This document shows, piece after piece, positions 24,901 through 31,313 of a stretch of DNA of 46,650 nt (the stretch's first letter is position 1; each line of letters opens with the position of its first letter). The notes under the pieces were generated by a model. The model was not told the origin of the DNA. It saw nothing but the letters and a program-made list of their open reading frames with translations, and did no database searches. Both the position numbers and the translations under genes were made by a program. This stretch comes from JBBTVI01 sp038063315 (lineage in GTDB: Bacteria > Patescibacteriota > Minisyncoccia > Sungbacterales > HO2-52-23), in contig JBBTVI010000006.1 in the NCBI GenBank assembly GCA_038063315.1, positions 1 to 46,650 on the forward strand, in the 5' to 3' direction.

Positions 24901-26034
24901 CGTAACAGTGATGCCGACGGAACCCGACGAGGGCGTTACGTCAGTGATTTTCGGCGGCTTTTTCTTCTCGCCGGCGATCAAAAGCAGATTCAAAACCTCT
25001 TTGGTCTTCTCGTCAATCTCGCCGGTTTCTTTCAATCCGACTTTCCTTTGGAATTTTTTGACGGCCTGCTCGGTTTCGACGCCGTAAAACCCGCTTGCAC
25101 GACCATTGGGATAGATGTCCGGAAACATTCCCAGAAATTCTTGCACTTTCTCAACGTTCTTTCCTGAAGATCCCCGCGTTACGGCCTCGTCAATCTCCAC
25201 ATTGCGATACGGATGGACGCGGGCCTCATCGGTTTCCAACCGTATCGGCCTTTTCGATTCAGCGGTCAGTTCCGCGAGTTTGGCGCGCGTTTTCGGACCC
25301 ACAACGCCGGCCGGTTCAATCCCGTGCTTTTCCTGAAATCGCCGCACTGCGGCGTCCGTCCGCGCTCCGAAATACCCGGTCTCCAATCCTTCGGGATAAA
25401 TATCCGGAAATTGCTTCAGGAATCCCTGCAATTGCCGCACGTCGTCTCCGGATGAACCGAGTCGAAGCGTCCGCTCTAATCGAAGCCCAACCGCTACGTC
25501 CGGAGCTGGCTGCCCGGGCCGCTCACCTTGCGTTGTTGTGCGCAGTTGCAACACTTTGTCTTGCAGGACTCTGATTTTCTCGCGTACGTCTTCAATAATG
25601 ATGGTCTGCTCCTCAATGGAATACGGGGCAATATCGGGCGTGGCGGGTGTCGCCAGCCCCGCAACAGGAGCAGGCGGTGTGACGGCGGATGGCGGCGTGG
25701 AGAGCGAAGGTTCAACCTGCGGTGGCGTCGGAGAAGGTAACGGCGTAGGGGCTGCCTGATACGTCGCAGGCGGCGGAGGCGTCACTTGAATCGAAGGCGG
25801 CGCCAACGTTGGAGCCGGCGGAGGAGCGATGGGCCGTTTTTTTACCTGCCCCGGCGCCTCGTCCGGTTTTGCCGCAAGGAGCGACGCGACCGCCTGCTGA
25901 AGCGACGCCAACTGCGCCTGTAACTGCTGAATCATGTGCGCGTCCGAGTGATCCGCGAATGCGATCACGGGCACAAAAATAACGCTTACAAAAAGAGAAA
26001 GCGCCAATGCAATGGATGAGAAAAATTTTTTCAT
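18958..26034 (-). CDS. Giant secreted surface protein: two peptidoglycan-binding domains, TIG, KNH-like repeats, three two-Cys modules
   Basis: 2358 residues. Signal peptide 1-27; coiled coil (about 34-60); Pro-rich linker; second coiled coil (about 142-167); peptidoglycan-binding domains at about 185-255 and 281-345 (each with FPDIYP, the family's usual text); TIG/IPT at 358-451; a P-only linker; KNH-like PNGGE repeats from 486, near 1040, 1160 and 1260, and a related one at 1687; two-Cys modules M1 (586-840), M2 (1784-2024), M3 (2115-2358); a TDE/CxY module (848-943); a second TIG (944-1037); a carboxypeptidase-regulatory-like domain (about 1370-1480); putative Ig domains before M2 and between M2 and M3. 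The wall-binding domains place it at the cell wall with the repeats projecting outward. Its role in attachment is inference. Start chosen at 26034, beside a TATAAT. Confidence 0.8.
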   Translation of the reverse strand: MKKFFSSIALALSLFVSVIFVPVIAFADHSDAHMIQQLQAQLASLQQAVASLLAAKPDEAPGQVKKRPIAPPPAPTLAPPSIQVTPPPPATYQAAPTPLPSPTPPQVEPSLSTPPSAVTPPAPVAGLATPATPDIAPYSIEEQTIIIEDVREKIRVLQDKVLQLRTTTQGERPGQPAPDVAVGLRLERTLRLGSSGDDVRQLQGFLKQFPDIYPEGLETGYFGARTDAAVRRFQEKHGIEPAGVVGPKTRAKLAELTAESKRPIRLETDEARVHPYRNVEIDEAVTRGSSGKNVEKVQEFLGMFPDIYPNGRASGFYGVETEQAVKKFQRKVGLKETGEIDEKTKEVLNLLLIAGEKKKPPKITDVTPSSGSVGITVTLTGKGFTDEENFIMVRGKIVATGLKSYDNNTQIDFLLTSDIPCPVGSQKACPVKVVNANGISNAKPFKLTEFLLIPPGVDTTSPPPPLPPPPPPPVPEPNVTPPPATPTITVVYPNGGELLTVNEAVKISWSTASIASRSVSVRLLKDGVLHTTLSGQFLLGTESGTFTFEWNVPASIQNQTGFTIEVADATDPAIKDASDGPFRVGYLNAAATWTEKWPPGVFQDNVSFYFLPSVYPTAASLRLYEKRPGDSAFQALVTFPIPSLPTCRSWSVGDWTLFFTCGYSDPLTKTLDTWSIGRNTNFPSSFYPVGTYEYYIAAVDAGGQETIIPPSGQTRAPLKILRKYAMPRMQVLSPADQALAPETPTFTWTLTNWPNGSLYDTYGMSVFVEGGGDMQRPYWKKYVYSVPTGATTTSVVYDGPAFDLTKKYITFVYTGRNIFNQDSLSLDVYGAMPVDATTFWTGAALSDKTPPTRFGGLPTGEQAYTTKEATLSLTTDETATCKYALTAGTSYSSMTLSFATTASTTHSSNVSGFETGKSYNYYVRCADVMGNANGDDFAISFGVASPPKPVITVLAPIKGIVGTVVTITGSGFTATGNSVSFAGAMAATNLASADGKTLTFTVPIGTSCKIGAACSVSVSNANGTSNAVSFLLIQTITPVTVIFPNGGENLVQGVDFTLSWIGGTDRVDVVLVEEAAAVGSDPGEFIVGWIATSSAPNSTVNWNVKTVCSADGTVCTTVSPGRYKIMALSEDELGALTIWNDVDNTPGNWDVSDRAFTISPSAALTVVVPNGGEIGSKNSAFIVCWATIDLKSKAVKIELLKNDAPYRTVYPSFAQSAETGAFITNWVIPDDIPEGADYKMKVSDVALPAQNDTSDGPFSIVAASSAIKVYEPYASSIWYAGFDGPVYYYGVNVPSKAVSINLWKGGFFYRSLASNVPQLYYGGTAYSTGWFWRKVAIPGDLPFGTDYTVEVVDAGNPSVRGFSGKFTVVQYPSRLTVRGRLFDYLTQVPLATTTIGTWDGSYNWYNNWTNANGEFNITATTSDILLSRGHSFWMHPTGHSYGSFYIYSNAYGLYAYIHFFPFINKGYITFPVSSGEIDMGEIPFWPVVDRSYVISDMPVKYGLNYRNAQTGQSTTNLWTGSQYRHTHDAWKAIPQALDVWVRLEDKPGNVYYSPLLNLPASPGVGSKTLSLFNQTPQWEPYSIDASASYSPQILKVGTPVSGAAYAWNGVAPYTWSMLAGNLPPGVTLSSTGALSGAPTEAGVYDTVFRARDSQQVNGVTRTNTYPYYVPNYSLRFDVRTTEGVQVAAIKVIDPQARVEMYPGSTYTVSWDSFGITGNSVVLDLYQAGRFVRKIAGFAQGAESGRYSYNWLVHQDLPAGNDYYIRISDVNNPAVYGESDAFLILGKQNASWSENSGAKYSPSLSFQYATSSNPGALTFRLYRQNPGETSLTLVGTFASPACYQSISSGKWYLYLSCSSWYPNPQWSLQYSTYVPASEFPAGEYRYEFRAADSAGGEVVLARWMLRALEPTSITYPTAADAPISSSGAPTIRWTIPKDWPPMLEKPYRVVIQEAYTGKQVHQMWGLSAPTDTVGFRTYDGPTLDPTKKYTAHASYRRGVVDSTSAQRTEHMAMSAGTATFWFDQYVPPPPVSISTESLPAAMIWTSYAATLAAAGGLAPYKWSLISGALPQGFYVDSSGRIYGWTSQQGIFKFTVGVTDYLGGAATKELSIEVKPDTGAYWSGGSGSSPTYSQYVRFGYANGKPADVTSFKLYQKKPGDAAFSAAGMFTGVAETCGVNYSPADSLWSLYFNCGTTYRYWQSSLKVASTSSAFPVGEYDYYVAAIGGDGAESAITPILKQFALERTTILSPTEAQSPVASTTLAFEWTVALSGWPSGVSQMPFLVYVMPEGSYSYVYYKWVYSRVGAPTAATTYNGPELDSTKKYVANVAVNTTVFDSVAFAKVSYIAMMDATPRFWITK

Positions 26035-26042
26035 ATACTTCT

Positions 26043-26071
26043 ATTATATGCCACCCCCCCCAACATAAACA
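26043..26071 (-). promoter_or_regulatory. Promoter of the 2358-residue protein with an 8-G tract in the spacer
   Basis: Perfect TATAAT on the minus strand (26043-26048), 8 nt before the ATG at 26034. The spacer holds eight consecutive G (26054-26061). No good -35 is seen; the best candidates score 2-3 of 6. The poly-G tract is placed as in known phase-variable promoters. Confidence 0.5.
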
Positions 26072-26091
26072 GAGAAGGTTTTCCACACCAT

Positions 26092-27330
26092 CTACGCCTT
26101 CAAGATCCGCATCGCTTGTTCAACCCCCTTCCCCAGTCGTTCCACATCCTCCGGCGTATTATAAACCCAGAAACTGACGCGGGCCGTTGCGGGAACGCCG
26201 AGATAATCGTGTAACGGAATGGCGCAGTGATGTCCGGCGCGGATGCAGATATTGTCGCGATCAAGAATCGTCGCAAGATCGTGCGGATGGATGCCGTCAA
26301 TGGCAAAACTGATCACGCCGCTCCGATCCTTCATATCTGACGGGCCGAAGATTTTGATTCCTGGGACGGCGCGTAAAAAATGGAGCGCACGGGACGCAAG
26401 ATCCTCCTCAAGGGCGCGAATCTTCTCAAATCCGATCGTCTGTATGTATCCGATGGCCGCCGCAAGCCCGACGGCTCCTTCACCGTTGGGCGTGCCGCCC
26501 TCCAGACGATCCGGCAAATCCTTCCAACGGATACCGTTCTCCGTCACCTTCGCCACCATTCCCCCGCCACGGATAAACGGTCCAAATCGCTCGAGCAATT
26601 CCTCGCGGCCGTAGAGCACGCCGATACCCATGGGTGCGCCGAGTTTGTAACCGGAAAACGCCAGGACATCGCAGCCGATGTTCTCTACGTCAATCGGGAG
26701 ATGCGCTGCGCTTTGCGCCGCATCAATAAGGAACAAAACGCCGCGGTCACGCAGGAGCCGGGCGATCTCGCGCACCGGATGAATGGACCCAAGCACATTG
26801 GAGACCTGCGCCGCGACAAACAATTTTGTCTGCGGTTTAAGCGCGCGCTCCACGGCCTCAACCGTCAAGAATCCCTCCTCATTCATATCCACCGTATCAA
26901 CGAAGACGCCGCGCTCATCGGCGAGCATCCGCCAGGGCAGCATATTGGAGTGATGCTCGGCGCGCGGAACCAAAATGCGATCTCCGGCTTTTAAGATGCT
27001 CCGTCCGAGAGAGTAGGCCACAAGATTAATGCTCTCGGTGGTGTTCCGTGTAAAAATAATCTCGCGCGTGCTCCGCGCATTGATAAACCGCCGCACGGTC
27101 TCGCGGGCGTCCTCGTATGCCTCGGTGGCCCGGCCCGAGAGCGCATACATGCCGCGATGGACATTGGCGCGCGACGTCTCCCAAAAATTCCGCACCGCGT
27201 CCATCACAACTCCGGGCATCTGGGCGCAGGCCGCGGTATCCAAATAAATCAGGGGCGTCTCCCGCTTTTCAAAATGGGCGAAGATCGGGAAATCCTCTCG
27301 GTAATTTTTAGAACGATGGATGCTTGACAT
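26092..27330 (-). CDS. sufS: Cysteine desulfurase, SufS class (class II)
   Basis: 412 residues. A PLP enzyme that takes sulfur from cysteine and passes it to SufU for cluster building on SufBCD. The PLP lysine is K229 in SGYKLGAPMG. The persulfide cysteine is C369 in RAGHHCAIP, the SufS form of the loop. The opening LIYLDTAACAQ differs from the family's usual YLDNAA by Thr for Asn. TEHHSN-type residues are present as RAEHHSNMLPW. The gene follows sufD, whose chosen start lies 1081 nt upstream, with an unrelated plus-strand gene between their stop and start. The adjacent poly-G promoter belongs to the next gene. A class I desulfurase is also encoded in the window. Confidence 0.93.
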   Translation of the reverse strand: MSSIHRSKNYREDFPIFAHFEKRETPLIYLDTAACAQMPGVVMDAVRNFWETSRANVHRGMYALSGRATEAYEDARETVRRFINARSTREIIFTRNTTESINLVAYSLGRSILKAGDRILVPRAEHHSNMLPWRMLADERGVFVDTVDMNEEGFLTVEAVERALKPQTKLFVAAQVSNVLGSIHPVREIARLLRDRGVLFLIDAAQSAAHLPIDVENIGCDVLAFSGYKLGAPMGIGVLYGREELLERFGPFIRGGGMVAKVTENGIRWKDLPDRLEGGTPNGEGAVGLAAAIGYIQTIGFEKIRALEEDLASRALHFLRAVPGIKIFGPSDMKDRSGVISFAIDGIHPHDLATILDRDNICIRAGHHCAIPLHDYLGVPATARVSFWVYNTPEDVERLGKGVEQAMRILKA

Positions 27331-27355
27331 AAAAAGTGTATTTTGCTACTAATAT
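27324..27355 (+). promoter_or_regulatory. TTGACA promoter for the plus-strand orphan gene
   Basis: A perfect TTGACA (27324-27329) is followed by weak -10 candidates: ACTAAT (27348-27353) at 18-nt spacing or TAATAT (27350-27355) at 20 nt. The -35 lies in the first codons of sufS on the other strand. Confidence 0.4.
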
Positions 27356-27441
27356 ATTCAGATCTTCCCATCTTCCCACAACCGATCTACGCAACGGACC
27401 GACCCTCTGAAAGGGGTCACACAAAAAGAAAGTGGAACCCA

Positions 27442-27852
27442 ATGGCTGCCACGCTTAAGGCCAACGAAATGCCGCAATCCGCGCCGGAAAACACAAGCCA
27501 ACAAACCCATCGTTGCATCGAGACCAAAAGTGTCGATTTTAACGGGGGACAGGACACCATCACATTATCATTATACAGCAATGGAGATATCAAGGCCCGC
27601 CATAGTTGCTGGGAGTCGCATCATGGAATTGGCATCGACATCCCGGAAATGGCTATCCGAAGACTCCGATCAGGATTTCGCCATTACGACAAGCCCCTCC
27701 ATCGCAACATACGTCTTGCATGCACTGCCTGTTTTTGGAGCATAGACGTTGCGCTGTACGCTCCTCTCCTACAAACAACAGGACAAGCCGGAATCCAAGA
27801 TTACGACTTTACTGAACTCAAAGCGGCTCTCTATGCATTGTCAGACCGCTGA
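27442..27852 (+). CDS. Small cysteine-containing protein, unknown
   Basis: 136 residues from the ATG at 27442. I recognise no family. It has a polar N-terminus (about 35 residues, Gln/Pro/Ser-rich), then a beta-like core (TKSVDFNGGQDTITLSLYSN and GDIKARHSCWESHHGIGIDI), then a helical basic part and a C-terminal TACFWSIDVALYAPLLQ. Cysteines occur as HRC, HSC and ACTAC, near His residues, so metal binding is possible. It is the only plus-strand gene in this stretch, with a TTGACA promoter upstream, a terminator beyond its end and a leader of about 80 nt. Its end overlaps that of sufD. Lower GC than neighbours suggests a recent arrival or fast change. Confidence 0.5.
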   Translation: MAATLKANEMPQSAPENTSQQTHRCIETKSVDFNGGQDTITLSLYSNGDIKARHSCWESHHGIGIDIPEMAIRRLRSGFRHYDKPLHRNIRLACTACFWSIDVALYAPLLQTTGQAGIQDYDFTELKAALYALSDR

Positions 27853-28411
27853 GATCTCCAAAAAACCCGTTCAACACGACGCGCTCGGCGTCGTGTTTTT
27901 TCATGCCTCGGCTTTGGAGATAAAAGAGCGTCTCCGGATCAATCCGCCCGATGCTTGAACCATGAGACGCCTTGACCGCGTCGGTCTTTATTTCCAGATA
28001 CGGATAAATTTCCGCGCGCGCTTTTTCTGACAACAAAAGCGCTTTTGCCGAAAGATAGGAATCCGCGCCAATGCCGCCTTTCTTTATATCAAGCAATCCG
28101 CGAAACGTAAATCGCGCCTCATCGTAAAGCGCGGCGCGCGCGGTCACACGAGCATACGTCTCCGGCGCTTCATGCATCACCGTAATATCCATGTCGGTTG
28201 CGTCTTGCCCCTTGCCCAAATATGCAATCACTAAATCGACGCGCGTCCGCGGCGCAATAAGACGAATGGCAAGACGCACTGCGCGAGGTAGTCGTTCCGT
28301 GAAAATCGCGGTCCCGCTCCATTCTTTTCCCGGTTCCGCGAGCACGATTTCCTCATTCCATTCGTCGCCTAAATTTTTAGAATCAATAATCACACCTGAA
28401 TTACGAATCAT
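27818..28411 (-). CDS. sufD: Short SufD-like Fe-S assembly protein
   Basis: About 197 residues, against 400 or more for typical SufD. Only the beta-helix core and the C-terminal domain are present, opening NSGVIIDSKN and running through LSEKARAEIYPYLEIKTDAV, KASHGSSIGRIDPETLFYLQ, SRGMKK and VVLNGFFGDL. The C-terminal text with the His in ASHGSSIG matches the SufB/SufD family, where the two subunits pair and contact SufC. The N-terminal helical domain of SufD is missing. The start is the ATG at 28411, within AT-rich repeat text. The function is probably as the SufB partner; a truncated form of an older gene is the alternative. The last 35 nt overlap the plus-strand gene. Confidence 0.85.
   Translation of the reverse strand: MIRNSGVIIDSKNLGDEWNEEIVLAEPGKEWSGTAIFTERLPRAVRLAIRLIAPRTRVDLVIAYLGKGQDATDMDITVMHEAPETYARVTARAALYDEARFTFRGLLDIKKGGIGADSYLSAKALLLSEKARAEIYPYLEIKTDAVKASHGSSIGRIDPETLFYLQSRGMKKHDAERVVLNGFFGDLSGLTMHREPL
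27873..27901 (+). terminator. Intrinsic terminator of the plus-strand gene, inside the sufD coding region
   Basis: AACACGACGC and GCGTCGTGTT form a perfect 10-bp stem around GCTCG, followed by six T on the plus strand. The same DNA encodes the HDAERVVLNGFF region of sufD on the other strand, so a strong hairpin is built into a conserved coding sequence. Confidence 0.85.
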
Positions 28412-28470
28412 AAAGTATGAATTATGGGAGAGATATAGCAATGTTAAAACAAAACGTCCCTTTTTCTTCT

Positions 28471-28549
28471 GTCATTCCCGCATAGGCGGGAATCCAGGTT
28501 TCTCTTTTTGATAAGGCAGAACCTGGACCCCCGCCTTCGCGGGGGTGAC
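28471..28549. repeat. Short palindromic repeat, family B copy 2
   Basis: 79 bp with GTCATTCCCGC at the left and GCGGGGGTGAC at the right, like the copy at 16105-16184. It lies between sufD and sufB. Confidence 0.75.
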
Positions 28550-28569
28550 AACTAAAAAGAATCTTTATT

Positions 28570-28598
28570 CTGTAAAAACAGTCGTTTTGTTTTTACAG
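28570..28598. repeat. Perfect 11-bp inverted repeat in the sufD/sufB gap
   Basis: CTGTAAAAACA and TGTTTTTACAG around a 7-nt loop. Four bases to the right a perfect plus-strand TATAAT (28602-28607) would drive RNA antisense to the end of sufB. There is no T-run for a terminator in either direction. It could be an operator or a terminator-like stem; I cannot choose. Confidence 0.6.
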
Positions 28599-28670
28599 GG
28601 CTATAATAATAGAGACCAATCTTATCACTTCTTGTCCATAATACATAATTCATATTCCATAATTCATCTG

Positions 28671-31208
28671 TCACCCCACCGCCCCATCCATCTGCATCTC
28701 GATTAAGCGATTCATCTCCACCGCGTAATCCACCGGCAGTGTCTTGGTGAGCGCTTCAAAAAAACCGGAGACGATCAAAGACGCAGCCTGCGTCTCGGTC
28801 ATGCCCCGCGAGCGGAGATAAAACAATTCTTTGTCCCCGATTTTTGACACCGTCGCCTCATGCTCCATGCGCGTCTCTTCCTCATCTATTTTCAAGGTCG
28901 GATATGTATCAGACCGCGACTGCGGATCGAGAATCAACGCGTCGCACCGCACTGAGAGCCGCGCGTTTTTTGCACCGCGCACCACGCGCGAAAGACCCCG
29001 ATACGAAGTCCGACCGCCGCCGAAAGAAACCGATTTTGAGACGACGTTAGACCGCGTCTCCGGCGCAACATGGATCATTTTCGCGCCCGCATCCTGCACC
29101 TGGCCCGGGCCCGCAAGCGCGACCGAAAGCGTATCCGCGCGCGCCCCGCGTCCGGCCAGAATAACACTCGGATATTTCATCGTAATCTTACTATTGTGCA
29201 CAAGTATGCCATTCGCAATAAAGTTATGAGATCCGCCAATCTCGATATCATAAACATCTTTTTTGCCAATCGGAGTTATCGAGGCCACCCTCACGAATTT
29301 CAAAAGTGGAGTCCGGCTCCCCATCTTCCTGCCACGAATTTTATCAAGATTTTCTCGCAGATTAAGGCAAAGATAATGGGTGGTATATTCTTTCAACCTC
29401 CCTTTGTATAATTTTCGTTCCTTCACGTATGATGAAATTCTCAACGGTTCCAAACCAACCGAGATCATCAGAAGTTTTAACTCCTCCAGCAAGAGCTTAT
29501 TGCAACTGGCGAATATAATCTGACCATATTGAACATTGCCCACCATCTTCGATTGACGCGTGTAACCGTCTGCATCCAAATACCCTTCAATAAAGGCCAT
29601 TTTTTGATCTTCCGGAAGAGAATAAAGCCACGCAGGAATTTTTTTAGTTCTGGCCGTACCAGCAAAACCCATAGAGATCACGAACTCCGCGAAAACCGAC
29701 GACGGTACCGTTACACAAATTCCTTTTGGCTTCGGCACAACGGCGAAAATATCAATCAATAACCTTTCCAATTTGCTTCGCGCCCGATCCCCCGGGGGGA
29801 CGGCGAAGTAAACCCGATTCGGCCTACCCCCACGCGATCGCTCAAGATAACCATCGCCGAGGTATAATCCGAGAAGCCACATCAGTTCTACCGTCGTATA
29901 TTCAGGAATCTTCGGCCATTGTTTTATTCGTTTCCTTTCGCATATAAAATTTATTCGCCGTGGCGTCCCATCATCGGGCAGTTGATCGGCGATTGCAATC
30001 CAATCGCCCGTCTTTCCTGATTGCAAGTTACGCAATGGCTGCCATGAAAGATACTGTAAGCCCGATTGGTAAAAATGCTTCAAAACAAGAAAGGGGTGAT
30101 TATCCGTCGCCTCAATTTCCCGGTGATTTGTCGTGACAAGTTTGAATGCCTCTCTTTGACCCTGGTACAATACCGCATCCACTTTTTGCTTAATTAAACA
30201 CATATTTTCCAAATCAGAAGAATAAATCGAATCGCCCGGCTTCAATTCTTTTATGCTGATAGGGCCCCTAGGGTTTACAAAAATCTTTGCGTTTTCGGTG
30301 AGACATCCCAAATTACAGTCAACCCATTCCACAAACGCTTCCTCCTCGGCGCGCGCGCGTTTCGTCACCAGATTATAGACATTGCGCGACCAATTCTGCA
30401 CCGTGGTGTACCGCACGCGCGCATGTGCCTTGACAATAATCTCGACGACCGCCGCGTGGAGCGAGTCCGTCGTATAGACCGGCGCGGTGCATCCTTCAAG
30501 ATAATGCACGCTCGCCCCCTCATCCGCGATGATCAGTGTCCGCTCAAACTGCCCGAAGTTGGCCGAGTTTATGCGAAAATAGGCCTGAAGGGGCATATCG
30601 ACGACAACGCCCGGCGGTATATAAATGAAGGAGCCGCCGGACCACACTGCGGAGTTGAGCGCGGCAAATTTGTTATCCCCGACGGGAATAATGGTCCCAA
30701 AATACTGGCGCACAAGATCCGGATACTCCCGTACCGCCGTATCCATATCGCAGAAAATTACGCCCTTCTCCGCCAGATGCTCGCGGAGCGCGTGATAGAT
30801 CACGTCCGAATCGTACTGGGCCGCGGCTCCGGCAAAAAACCTCCGCTCGGCTTCCGGAACGCCGAGACGCTCAAAAGTGTTTTTGATATCCTCCGGTACC
30901 TCGTCCCACGATCGCGCGGTCCTGTCCCACGGCCGCGCGTAATAAGTGATTTTTTCAAAATCAATTCTGGACAGATCAGCGCCCCATTCGGGCATTCGCT
31001 TTGCATAAAATACTTTCAACGCATCATGCCGAAACCGCCGCATCCACTCAGGCTCTTTCTTAATCGCCGACATTTCATCAATCAGTTCGGGCGACAACCC
31101 CTGTCTTGCCCGATATTCGGGACGGCGTTTATCATAAAACCCGTACGGATACGCACCCGCGAAATCCGCTGCATTGGCCGAAATCTGAAATGCGCCGTTG
31201 TCCCTCAT
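28671..31208 (-). CDS. sufB: SufB, Fe-S cluster scaffold subunit, interrupted by an intein
   Basis: 845 codons encoding a 474-residue SufB after intein removal. SufB is the scaffold on which [4Fe-4S] clusters form in the SufBCD complex. The N-terminal part carries KITYYARPWD and QYDSDVIYHAL; the beta-helix carries GGSFIYIPPGV, FGQFERTLIIADEG, VHYLEGCTAP and NWSRNVYNLVTKRA. The C-terminal part has SKITMKYPSVIL, MIHVAPETRSN, VSFGGGRTSYRG and LFYLRSRGM, then IVSGFFE. The intein (residues 302-672) sits between NLG and SKIT. The frame is unbroken through it. Start chosen at 31208, where TATACT ends 9 nt upstream. SufD and SufS follow. Confidence 0.95.
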   Translation of the reverse strand: MRDNGAFQISANAADFAGAYPYGFYDKRRPEYRARQGLSPELIDEMSAIKKEPEWMRRFRHDALKVFYAKRMPEWGADLSRIDFEKITYYARPWDRTARSWDEVPEDIKNTFERLGVPEAERRFFAGAAAQYDSDVIYHALREHLAEKGVIFCDMDTAVREYPDLVRQYFGTIIPVGDNKFAALNSAVWSGGSFIYIPPGVVVDMPLQAYFRINSANFGQFERTLIIADEGASVHYLEGCTAPVYTTDSLHAAVVEIIVKAHARVRYTTVQNWSRNVYNLVTKRARAEEEAFVEWVDCNLGCLTENAKIFVNPRGPISIKELKPGDSIYSSDLENMCLIKQKVDAVLYQGQREAFKLVTTNHREIEATDNHPFLVLKHFYQSGLQYLSWQPLRNLQSGKTGDWIAIADQLPDDGTPRRINFICERKRIKQWPKIPEYTTVELMWLLGLYLGDGYLERSRGGRPNRVYFAVPPGDRARSKLERLLIDIFAVVPKPKGICVTVPSSVFAEFVISMGFAGTARTKKIPAWLYSLPEDQKMAFIEGYLDADGYTRQSKMVGNVQYGQIIFASCNKLLLEELKLLMISVGLEPLRISSYVKERKLYKGRLKEYTTHYLCLNLRENLDKIRGRKMGSRTPLLKFVRVASITPIGKKDVYDIEIGGSHNFIANGILVHNSKITMKYPSVILAGRGARADTLSVALAGPGQVQDAGAKMIHVAPETRSNVVSKSVSFGGGRTSYRGLSRVVRGAKNARLSVRCDALILDPQSRSDTYPTLKIDEEETRMEHEATVSKIGDKELFYLRSRGMTETQAASLIVSGFFEALTKTLPVDYAVEMNRLIEMQMDGAVG
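29193..30305 (-). mobile_element. Intein in SufB, with LAGLIDADG homing endonuclease
   Basis: 371 residues. It begins with the catalytic Cys (CLTENAKIFV, block A), has the block B TDNH in EIEATDNHPFLV, two LAGLIDADG endonuclease helices (LMWLLGLYLGDGYLE and KMAFIEGYLDADGY), and ends with a block F/G of VYDIEIGGSHNFIANGILVH-N, followed by Ser as the first C-extein residue. All four splicing residues (Cys, TxxH, His-Asn, Ser) are present, so it should splice, and the endonuclease Asp pair looks intact, so it may still move. Coordinates are checked codon by codon. Confidence 0.93.
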
Positions 31209-31217
31209 AATGCGTTC

Positions 31218-31246
31218 AGTATATACTTATCCACAGAAATTGTCTT
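31218..31246 (-). promoter_or_regulatory. Promoter of sufB with a DnaA-box-like sequence in the spacer
   Basis: On the minus strand AAGACA (31241-31246), 17 nt, TATACT (31218-31223), then 9 nt to the ATG at 31208. A perfect TTATCCACA (31227-31235, plus-strand reading) lies in the spacer. The expected RNA leader is about 2 nt. Confidence 0.55.
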
Positions 31247-31284
31247 GACAAAGCAGTCCGCCATACTCCACGAAGCCGCAAGAG

Positions 31285-31313
31285 GTTGTGTGTTTCGATA
31301 TTCAAAGTATCAT
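31285..31313 (+). promoter_or_regulatory. Promoter of the pilin gene, placed for a leaderless mRNA
   Basis: TATCAT (31308-31313, 5/6) ends 6 nt before the ATG at 31320. A weak GTTGTG or TTGTGT is 16-17 nt upstream. This 111-nt region is shared with the divergent sufB promoter. Confidence 0.5.

Noticed and set aside
19104..25759. Plus-strand ORFs opposite the 2358-residue gene
   Set aside because: They are shadows; they show no family features and the minus frame has clear domains throughout.
28570..28598. LexA (SOS) box
   Set aside because: CTGT and ACAG are present, but the spacing is not CTG-N10-CAG, and no SOS gene is near.
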